This document shows, in pieces, positions 56,859 to 64,000 of a stretch of DNA of 64,000 nt; positions within the stretch are counted from its first letter, which is position 1, and each line of letters starts with the position of its first letter. The notes under the pieces are model-generated. The model was not told the origin of the DNA. It saw only the letters and a list, made by a program, of their open reading frames with translations, and did not search any database. Source of the DNA: Nissolia schottii (lineage: Eukaryota > Streptophyta > Magnoliopsida > Fabales > Fabaceae); assembly GCA_003254905.1 (NCBI GenBank), contig QANU01113068.1, positions 1-64,000 of the forward strand. Direction: 5' to 3'. A program made the translations under genes and the position numbers.

Positions 56859-58977
56859 TGTAACATCCAGATTTTTCCCCATACAAAGATTTTGCAAAAA
56901 TCCATAATTTGGCTTAAGTAAAGGGATAATCGGGATGACTTTGAGGACTAGAAAAATTATTTAGAAAATTAACTGCTTCTGAACCCCAGTCCAGTAGTTG
57001 TTTCTTGATCTTGCAGAGTGCTGCGAGGTTCGCGCCAAGTTTCGCCAAATACTGAAATTTTTTTAGACACTTAAGGTATCTGTGAAAATTTACCTCCGGG
57101 CATTAAATTCAGCAATACCTCAACTCAAGATACCTTACTGACTGGAAAAATTTGTAGATCACGGATATGTGTTCGGAATATTTTTAGGATATCCGTACGC
57201 GAGCGAAAAATGAACAAATGTGATCAAACGTGATCGAAACAGGAAACAAGAGAATTGAAGCACGTGGGGAAGTCAGCCACCCCTTCACTGTGCACAAGCT
57301 AATCTTTTACCTTTTTCTAATATTTTGCAAAATAAAAAGAGGCTACAGTAGCAGTCTCTGGGGCCTATAAAAAGCCCCTAACTCCCTTCGAATTTTTCAC
57401 CGAAAACTTTCTTCACTTTCTTCAGTTTTAACTTTTTCACTGTATTAGTTTTACACTGTTAAATTTTCATAGAGGTGTCAGAAAAATCCACGGAGCACGC
57501 CTACGCTCTCTAGAAATTTCCCTCCATACCCCACCAAGTCATGAACTCGTTTTGAGGTGTGTAACCCTATGCCCACTGTCTATGTGGATATTTATGTTGT
57601 TTTATGTGCTTATATCTGAGAAACTGATTTAGTAGATTTTATGTGAAAAATATAGGGATAAAGTTGTCCAAATGATTTTGAGTAGTTTTAATGTTAGAAA
57701 AATATAATTGTACTGACTGGAACTGTGTGGGGGTGGAAATTCTGAAAAAGTTTACGAAACTGACGCTGGGACCATCAGCACGCCAGGCTCACGCCAGGCT
57801 TACAGGCCAGGCTCACGCCAGACCAAGCACTGAACCTTGGGAATTTGTATATATATATATATTATGCTATAAATGACTATGTGATTATGTGTCATATTAT
57901 GATATCATGCACCATGAGGACTGGGTTGTCAATAAGTGTTAGGACAACCTTAAAGAACTAGAGGTTAATCACTTAATGCTTAAAGATCATAATTGAACAC
58001 TAGGGAACATGTATGTAGCTATATGACAGTAGGAATCTCTTGGCGGACACGCCCCTCACTAGTCCCCAAAAGGGGTGGTTTGGTTAAGAGTGATGAATGA
58101 AAAGAAAGAAAGAAAGCAATGATGAATGAGAAAGGGTGACGTCACACCTAAGTTATGATTATGGTGATGTATGAGTCCAACGCTTGGTTGCGTCGCGAGG
58201 GCCACCCCCGCCTCCTACCTAGTGGAGGTTAGCCCACTTGATTGGCGGAGATGGACACTAGACCCCATCGGTGGTTAGCAACCGCTCTGGTGTGAGCGCA
58301 GCTGGGTCGTCGTCAAGTTGGGAACAGAAGTGGTTGGAGTCGTATGACCATGACTGCATGGGTGAAGGACTAGATGAGAGGAGCGTGACCCCGGGCCCGA
58401 AGTTCGCCTGGGGGCGTTCAAGAAAGAAAATGAGAAGGACGTAATCCTGGGCCAAAGTTCACCCAGGGCTGTCAATACAAGAAGAACGTAACTCGGACTG
58501 AAGTTCATCCGGGAAGTGTAAGAGAACCCCATGCATAAAGTATGAAATGAATGAAAATGCAATGATGTGATGAATGAGTATATGATGTCTAAGTATATGA
58601 TAAAGTATGTAAGTATGTGTATGAAGTAAGTACTGTCAAGCGAACGCTCGAGACGGCTATGTATGTACGCAAGAAAAGCTAACAAGCACAGGAACTTAGA
58701 TAAGAAAGATTAGATCCCCAGTCACCTAGTAAAGTAGATAAAGCCGTTCAGGACTTCAGACCAGATAATAATCAGTAGGATGTTAGTATGTATGTTCACT
58801 TAGAAACACCTGAGCGGCCTGGTTCATAAGTGAGAAAAGTTTTAAAATAGTCCATATTTTCCTTAACCTGGTAGTTTTGAAAGATAATAAAGGACTATGA
58901 GTAATCCTACCAAACGAGCAACAACCTAGTGAGCATTGTGTACTACTCGAGGGTATGCAGTTAGCTAGGGTGTTACA
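56859..58977 (+). repeat. 5' LTR of element B
   Basis: TGTAACATCCAG...AGGGTGTTACA, 2119 bp. The U3 dyad is at 57073-57120, TATAAAAA at 57366-57373, a variant GTGTGTAACC box at 57557, hairpin repeats at 58383-58513 and the terminal hairpin at 58937-58959. Relative to other LTRs, the hairpin/ATG box after CTGAGCGGCC (about 58810-58840) has been deleted. Confidence 0.92.
58383..58513 (+). repeat. Three short hairpin repeats in B LTR
   Basis: Three units around a core C-(G/A)AAGTTC: CCCCGGG...CCTGGGG (58388-58412), CCTGGG...CCCAGG (58446-58468) and CTCGGA...TCCGGG (58491-58513). The arms differ between units but still pair. Confidence 0.7.
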
Positions 58978-58979
58978 GT

Positions 58980-58991
58980 TGGTATCAGAGC
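58980..58991 (+). other. Primer-binding site of element B
   Basis: TGGTATCAGAGC two bases after the LTR, initiator tRNA-Met type. Confidence 0.93.
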
Positions 58992-59146
58992 AGTTGAGTC
59001 CTAGGTGAGCCTATGGATTGAGCTACACTATTCTTCTGAGCATGACTAACGGTGTAGGTCTTTGCTAAGTGGTATGTGCTAAGTTCATGTGTACCCGCCT
59101 TTCTTGAGACTGATCAACTCGGAATTGTGCAGGTACGACAGAAGGC

Positions 59147-59814
59147 ATGCCGCCTCATAGAGATTATACACAGCGGACGATGGAGCCTGCAGAATTTACT
59201 GACATCCTTCGTGAAATGGCCCAAGCTACTCAGGCTCAGGCCTAAGCTTCCCAAGCCCAAGTACAGGCAACAAATCAGATGGCAGCAGCTGCCATGCATC
59301 AGAATCCGACCCCAACAACTGAAGAGGCAGAAGCGAAAAAGTTTGCTGAGTTTGGAAGAGCAAACCCCCTGACTTTTGAAGGGTTGATGGACCCAGAACT
59401 CCTTCACAACTGGATAGCAGAAACGGAGCAGGTTTTTGAAGACGTCCCCTGTACAGAGGTGCAAAAAGCTCGATTTGGTACACGGAAGCTGTGAGGTGGG
59501 GCTAGAACCTGGTGGAACACCACCAGACCTCTTTTAGAATAGCAGGGAAGTCCTGTCACATGGGAATGATTTACCACTGCACTCTTGAACAAGTATTTCC
59601 CTAAGGGGCTTAGGGACCAAAAAGAAGCTGAGTTTATGGAGCTGCAACAGGGGGACATGACGTGGCTGAATACACGTCCACCTTTGAGAGGTTGTGCCGC
59701 TACTCCTCTACATATCAGTTGCTCCCCAATGAAGCGTGGAAATGTGGAATATTTCAGAGGGGAGTGAAGGAAGAGTTGCAGATGGCTATTAACCATTGGG
59801 ACATTCAGGATTAT
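59147..59814 (+). pseudogene. gag: Element B Gag, first part (broken)
   Basis: Starts MPPHRDYTQRT, like the Gag of element A. The capsid core (MDPELLHNWIAETEQVFEDV) is recognisable. Several stops occur, for example TAA after AQATQAQA near 59244, TGA after TRKL near 59492, and TAG/TGA near 59537-59570. The gene is cut at about 59814 by element C and resumes at 62262. Confidence 0.9.
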
Positions 59815-60118
59815 TGATGAGAACAAGATTAAGCATTTCTTTGATTTCTATCAAACTTATTTGTGAGAGTGATTCTCTTGAATTCTTGAGTGATTCAAGA
59901 AGTGAGATTATCAAAAGACCTAACCAAATCCTTTGTGTGTTTTGTCTCAAATTGGAGTGATTCCAATCCTTTGGTTATCTATCAAATTTCGCTGGCTTTC
60001 TTAGTTTTGCTTTGTAAAACTAATTTTTCTAGCCAAGTTCATCAACCAACAAATTGAAAGTTAATTTGTTGATCAACTTGTGTTAGTTGAATTTAAACAA
60101 TAACTTTGGTTCACATCA
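59815..60118 (+). repeat. 5' LTR of element C
   Basis: 304 bp, TGATGAGAAC...GGTTCACATCA. It contains the near-palindrome TTAGTTTTGC-TTT-GTAAAACTAA (60001-60023). Confidence 0.93.
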
Positions 60119-60332
60119 TTTGGTATCAGAGCTCAGGTTTTGAGTTTCTTACCATTGTTATTGTTTAGTTTTGAAAAAAAAACGAAAAAAATAGAAAAAA
60201 AACGCGTTCTACATATTGTTGTACATCATTTGGTATCAGAGCTCAGGTTTTGAGTTTCTTGGCCATTGTTATTGTTTAGTTTTGAAAAAAAATGAAAAAA
60301 AGGAAAAAAAAAACGTGTTTTTTGTTTTGTTG
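60113..60332 (+). repeat. Tandem duplication carrying two primer sites
   Basis: Two units of about 110 bp (60113 and 60223 onward), each with ACATCATTTGGTATCAGAGC. This gives two complete primer-binding sites at 60121-60132 and 60231-60242, each followed by TCAGGTTTTGAGTTTCTT and A-runs. Confidence 0.9.
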
Positions 60333-60337
60333 TTAAG

Positions 60338-61570
60338 ATAGCAGGAAATACTTCCACAAAAGGAGATAGTTTAGGCCAACTACAAGCTCTTACACAATAT
60401 TTTGAGAGATTGTTGAAACAATCAATGGATTCTCTCAATGGCCGTCTAGACAAATTGGAGGAACAAAGTTCTCAAGGAGAGGATGAAAGGAGAGAAAGAA
60501 GAAGAAATAAGAGGGAGCATCGACAAAATAGAATTGAGGGAGTTACGCTCAACATTCCTCCATTCAAGGGTAGAAGTGATCCGGAAGCTTATTTGGAGTG
60601 GGAGCTCAAGATTCAGCATGTCTTCTCTTGTAACAACTATGAAGAAGTGCAAAAGGTGAAGCTTGCCACCACAGAATTTTCAAATTATGCTCTTGTATGG
60701 TGGAACAAGCTGCAAAGAGAAAGAGTGAGGAATAAAGAACCCATGGTAGAAACTTGGGCTGAAATGAAATGCATCATGAGGAAGAGGTATATTCCCATTA
60801 GCTATGCTAGGGACGTGAAACTCAAGCTCCAAAGGTTGTCTCAAGGCAGCAAGGGGGTTAAGGAGTATTACAAGGAGTTGGAGATGCTCATGATTCAAGC
60901 TAAAATTGAAGAAGATGAAGAGCTAATGATGGTTCATTTTATTAATGGTTTGAATGATGATATTAGAGATGTTGTTGAGTTACAGGAATTTGTAGAGATG
61001 GAGGACTTGTTGCACAAAGCAATTCAAGTGGAACAACAACTCAAAATCAATAGAGTAACAAGGAGGAGTTTTTCCAACTTGAATTCTTCTAGTTGGAGGG
61101 ACAAACTTGAGAAGGAAGGGGCTGTCACTTCTAGCAATCCAGCACCTACAACTCAAGGAAAGGCACCTTCAAAGGCCTTAGAACAACCCAACAAAAAGAG
61201 TAACGGGGTGCAAGTGAAGCAGCAACTAGAATTAGAGTTTTCCATTGGGAAATACAAGGATAAAGTGCTATGTAATGTAGTTCCCATGTAGGACAGCCAC
61301 TTGTTTTTGGGGAGGTCGTGGCAATTTGACACTAGAGCATTCCATGATGATTTTACCAACAAAATTTCTTTCATGAACGAAGGTAAGAAAGTGATACTCA
61401 AGCCATTGAGTCCTAGTGAGGTGTGTGAGGATCAAATGATAATGAGAGAAAATATTGTGCAAGAGACAAAAGAAAAACAAAAAGTGAGTGAAACACTTGA
61501 AAGAAAACAAAGTGAGAAGAAAAAGAGTGAAACACTTGAGAAAAAAACAAAGAGAGAAGAAAAAAAGTAA
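60338..61570 (+). pseudogene. gag: Element C Gag with short protease remnant
   Basis: The frame aligns with the Gag of element D from AGNTSTKGD onward, but the expected start codon is ATA (60338-60340); the first in-frame ATG is at 60410 (MLKQSMDSLNGRLDKLEE). The capsid domain is complete (YLEWELKIQHVFSCN ... ALVWWNKLQRER ... LSQGSKGVKEYYKELE). The region with the zinc knuckle and protease active site is deleted: KSNGVQVKQQ joins FSIGKYKDKVLCNVVPM. A TAG follows at 61289-61291, then LFLGRSWQFDTRAFHDD and a Lys/Glu-rich tail to 61570. Apart from the start and one stop, the frame is well preserved over about 400 codons. Confidence 0.88.
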
Positions 61571-62009
61571 AACACTTGAGGGAAAACACAATTTTTTGAT
61601 TAAGGAAAAAGAGGTGAAAAAGATGCATGAGCGTGTGAAGGTTCAAATTGAAAAGAAAAATGAGAGCTATGTTAAGCAAGCTAACAAGGGAAGAAAGAAA
61701 GTTGTGTTTAAACCAGGAGATTGGGTTTGGGTGCACATTAGAAAGGAAAGGTTTCCTGAACAAAGGAAATCAAAGCTTCAAACTAGAGGAGATGGTCCAT
61801 TCCAAGTGTTGGAAAAGATCAATGATAATGCCTACAAAGTTGAATTGCCTGGTGAGTATAATGTTAGTGCTACATTTAATGTGTTTGATTTATTTCTTTT
61901 TGATGCGGATGAAGGAGACTTTGATTTGAGGACAAATCCTCTTCAAGAGGGAGGGAATGATGAGAACAACATTAAGCATTTCTTTGATTTCTATCAAACT
62001 TATTTGTGA
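61571..62009 (+). pseudogene. pol: Element C integrase C-terminal remnant
   Basis: The frame ends VKQANKGRKKVVFKPGDWVW, then RGDGPFQVLEKINDNAYKVELPGEYNVSATFNV and an acidic tail. It is the integrase C-terminal domain, fused to the gag-side Lys/Glu tail in another frame by deletion of all of RT, RNase H and the integrase core. The frame crosses the polypurine tract (LQEGGNDENN) and ends 52 bp into the 3' LTR. Confidence 0.88.
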
Positions 62010-62261
62010 GAGTGATTCTCCTGAATTCTTGAGTGATTCAAGAAGTGAGATTATCAAAAGACCTAACCAAATCCTTTGTGTGTTTTGTCTCAAATTGGAG
62101 TGATTCCAATCCTTTGGTTATCTATCAAATTTCGCTGGCTTTCTTAGTTTTGCAAAGCAAAACTAATTTTTCTAGCCAAGTTCATCAACCAACAAATTGA
62201 AAGTTAATTTATTGAATAACTTGTGTTAGTTGAATTTAAACAATAACTTTGGTTCACTTCA
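61958..62261 (+). repeat. 3' LTR of element C
   Basis: 304 bp. The palindrome is perfect here: TTAGTTTTGC-AAA-GCAAAACTAA (62144-62166), with the loop reversed relative to the 5' LTR. Confidence 0.93.
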
Positions 62262-62650
62262 TTAGATACTCTAAGGAGCTCCGGGCAAGACCCCCGAGGA
62301 GTTGCATCAGGTCAGGGGTTCAGGCCACCTTGCTCGAAATGTGGAAAGTTCCACCTGGGGGAGTGCTATGCGAGCAAAGATATATGCTTCAGATGTGGGA
62401 AGGGCGGTCACATCGCCAAATTTTGTCCAACAATTCCACCACCCGCCCAGTAACAAGGATGGGTCTTCACGATGTCCGGGGAGGAGGCTGAGGATGCATA
62501 AGGTTTGATTATGGGTAAGTGCACTATGATGGGTACGACTTTGACTGTATTGTATGATTCGGGAGCCTCGCACTCCTTTATTTCCTATGATAGTGTTAGG
62601 AGACTAAGCCTAACGCCTGTGGCATTACCCTATATGCTGAGGGTGTCTAC
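62262..62650 (+). pseudogene. gag: Element B Gag zinc knuckles and protease start
   Basis: Continuation of the Gag split by element C. Two cysteine knuckles follow each other (CSKCGKFHLGEC and CFRCGKGGHIAKFC, about 62330-62430), then the protease with LYDSGASHSFISYDSV. Stops occur after PPPAQ and before GLIMGKC. The sequence breaks off at 62650 (LRVST) where another LTR starts. Confidence 0.88.
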
Positions 62651-63084
62651 TGTAACATCCCGAATTTTCCCCTTATGGAGATTTTGCCTAAATCTTAATT
62701 TTGCTTAATTAAAAGCACCTTAGAGGCGATTATTTGGATTGGGAAAATTATTTAGAAAATTAATTGCTTTCAAATGTCAGTCAAATAATTGTTTCTTGAT
62801 CTCACGGAGTGCCGCAAGGTCCGTGCTAAATTTCGCCGAAAACCGGGATCCCGATAGACACCTAAGGTATCTGTGAAGATTTCCCTCCGGGCAATAAATT
62901 CACGAATACCTTAACCTGACATACTCATATGATCAGGAAAAATTAGTACAGCGCTGCGGTATGTCCGGAATATTTTTGGGACAACCGTACGCGAACGATT
63001 AAGGACCCAAACACGATCAAACATGATCAAAAAATTAATCATGTGGCCTTAGTCATAATTAGATACATCCCCTGACGAAAAGAA

Positions 63085-63514
63085 ATAAAAGATATGTATA
63101 TATATTATAATAACATATGATAGTAATATTAATATAAAATAATAATATGATAATGTGTGTATATATATATATATAATATAAAGTAATAATATGTAGAATA
63201 GATACAGTGGCCGAATGGCCACTACGGACATATATATATATATATATATATATTTACGTATATATAATATATACAATATATAATATATAATAATAATAAT
63301 TATAATAATAATAATAATAATAAAATGGTAGCAGTGGCCGAATGCCACTGCTGTTACGATATATATATATATATATATACGGATATATAATATATAATAT
63401 ATAATATTAGGAAATATATTATAATAATATAATATAGTATTAAGTAAATACATAAATGTATATATAGGTATACGTCCCAGGGGAAACGTGCATCCCCTGG
63501 AGAAAGAAAGTAAA

Positions 63515-63545
<31 letters not shown>

Positions 63546-63570
63546 ATAAACTATACATATGTAATATAAT
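63085..63570. repeat. TA and TAA microsatellite region with hairpins
   Basis: Runs of TA and TAA are interrupted by three GC-rich perfect hairpins: AGTGGCC/GGCCACT (63206-63223), GCAGTGGC/GCCACTGC (63331-63351) and CCAGGGG/CCCCTGG (63477-63500). The long minus-strand frame through here reads only low-complexity Ile/Tyr and is not a gene. Confidence 0.85.
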
Positions 63571-63769
63571 ATAATAATAATAATGATATAATCCTAATTC
63601 TAAAAGATATATGGATAGATAGATATGGGCCAGAGACGTGCACCCCCTCCCCGAAAAGCAACAGCAACAGATATATACGCATATAGGTAAATAGAGCATA
63701 ATAATAATAATATAATATAATATTATTAAGCAAACAAAAGATCAAGCACATTGCTTGTCTTAAATTGCC

Positions 63770-63777
63770 TATAAAAG
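63770..63777 (+). promoter_or_regulatory. TATA box of LTR
   Basis: TATAAAAG after ATTGCC, about 210 bp before the GTGGGTAACT box. Confidence 0.6.
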
Positions 63778-64000
63778 GCAAGCCACTGAAGCCTTGTGCT
63801 TCATTTATTTTCCTTCTGAGGCAAGTTGCCTCACTTGCTGTTCCGTTCATTTTCTTTCATTTTGCTCAAATTCGTGCACATCGCGGAAGCGCTGCCGGAC
63901 TCCGGAAAAATAGGATGAGCACACCCACGTGAAGAGGATATTTTTCTCTTCACTTCTGCCGATCCCGAATTTTATTTCGAGGTGGGTAACTCTAAGCCCA

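Larger units (their letters stand above)
59815..62261 (+). mobile_element. Element C: small non-autonomous Reina-like retrotransposon with gag
   Basis: 2447 bp with two 304-bp LTRs (59815-60118, 61958-62261), a primer site (60121-60132), an A-rich leader, a gag-derived frame and the end of integrase, then a polypurine tract before 61958. Compared with element D it lacks the zinc knuckle, most of protease, RT, RNase H and the integrase core. The flanks ATTAT/TTAGA suggest an eroded target duplication. It is inserted in the gag of element B. The two LTRs differ at roughly ten positions. Confidence 0.93.
62651..64000 (+). mobile_element. B'-type LTR inserted in element B, right end outside window
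   Basis: It begins TGTAACATCCCGAATTTTCC at 62651, like the B' LTR. The U3 dyad AAGGTAT/ATACCTT is at 62864-62912, TATAAAAG at 63770-63777 and GTGGGTAACT at 63982. Between them lies a TA/TAA-rich region (63085-63570) absent from the other LTRs. Whether it is a solo LTR or the start of a whole element cannot be seen. Confidence 0.88.

Noticed and set aside
63049..63699. 216-codon minus-strand ORF rich in Ile and Tyr
   Set aside because: It is translation of TA and TAA microsatellite inside an LTR.

Overview
The window is nuclear DNA of a flowering plant, from a gene-poor, heterochromatin-like region. It contains no credible host gene, rRNA or tRNA. Nearly everything is either Ty3/gypsy LTR retrotransposon sequence, mostly chromovirus-type with priming sites matching plant initiator tRNA-Met, or a degenerate tandem satellite of about 70 bp. 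A plant is indicated by the LTR families, the tRNA-iMet-type primer sites, a chromodomain-bearing pol, and an interstitial block of the plant telomere repeat TTTAGGG. The species cannot be named from the sequence; a eudicot is plausible.

Layout: 1-7703 is a mosaic of four chromovirus LTR pieces. 7704-18166 is a complete but dead Tekay-like chromovirus (element A: LTRs of about 2.9 kb, gag-pro-RT-RNaseH-INT-chromodomain). 18167-21750 is the 5' end of an antisense relative (B'). 21751-26086 is a truncated antisense Reina-like element (D'), interrupted by a solo LTR at 22438-24152. 26087-27750 is satellite. 27751-33013 is the 3' half of an antisense chromovirus (E). 33014-40975 is satellite, broken by an antisense LTR fragment (37222-38170). 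40976-49470 is antisense Reina-like element D with a perfect 5-bp target duplication, itself split by a solo LTR (42678-45887, perfect target duplication). 49471-56858 is satellite carrying two more solo LTRs. 56859-64000 is a chromovirus (B) whose gag is split by a small non-autonomous element (C, 59815-62261) and whose protease region is cut by another LTR (62651 onward).

How it fits together: the satellite is the oldest visible layer and the retroelements are nested in it up to three deep. All chromovirus LTRs here (A, B, B', E and the fragments) share one architecture despite strong sequence divergence: TGTAAC...GTTACA ends, a dyad in U3, a TATA box, a GTGGGTAAC box, a variable block of short hairpins, a CTGAGCGG motif, a small hairpin followed by an ATG/TTCAGG box, and a terminal hairpin just before the primer site. 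Several of these hairpins show paired, compensating base changes between LTRs, which is the strongest unexplained signal. Two single-N positions (22705, 35969) are each followed by a near copy of the preceding 150-180 bp and look like assembly joins. Lengths, pairings and target duplications were read by eye; no alignment or database search was run.
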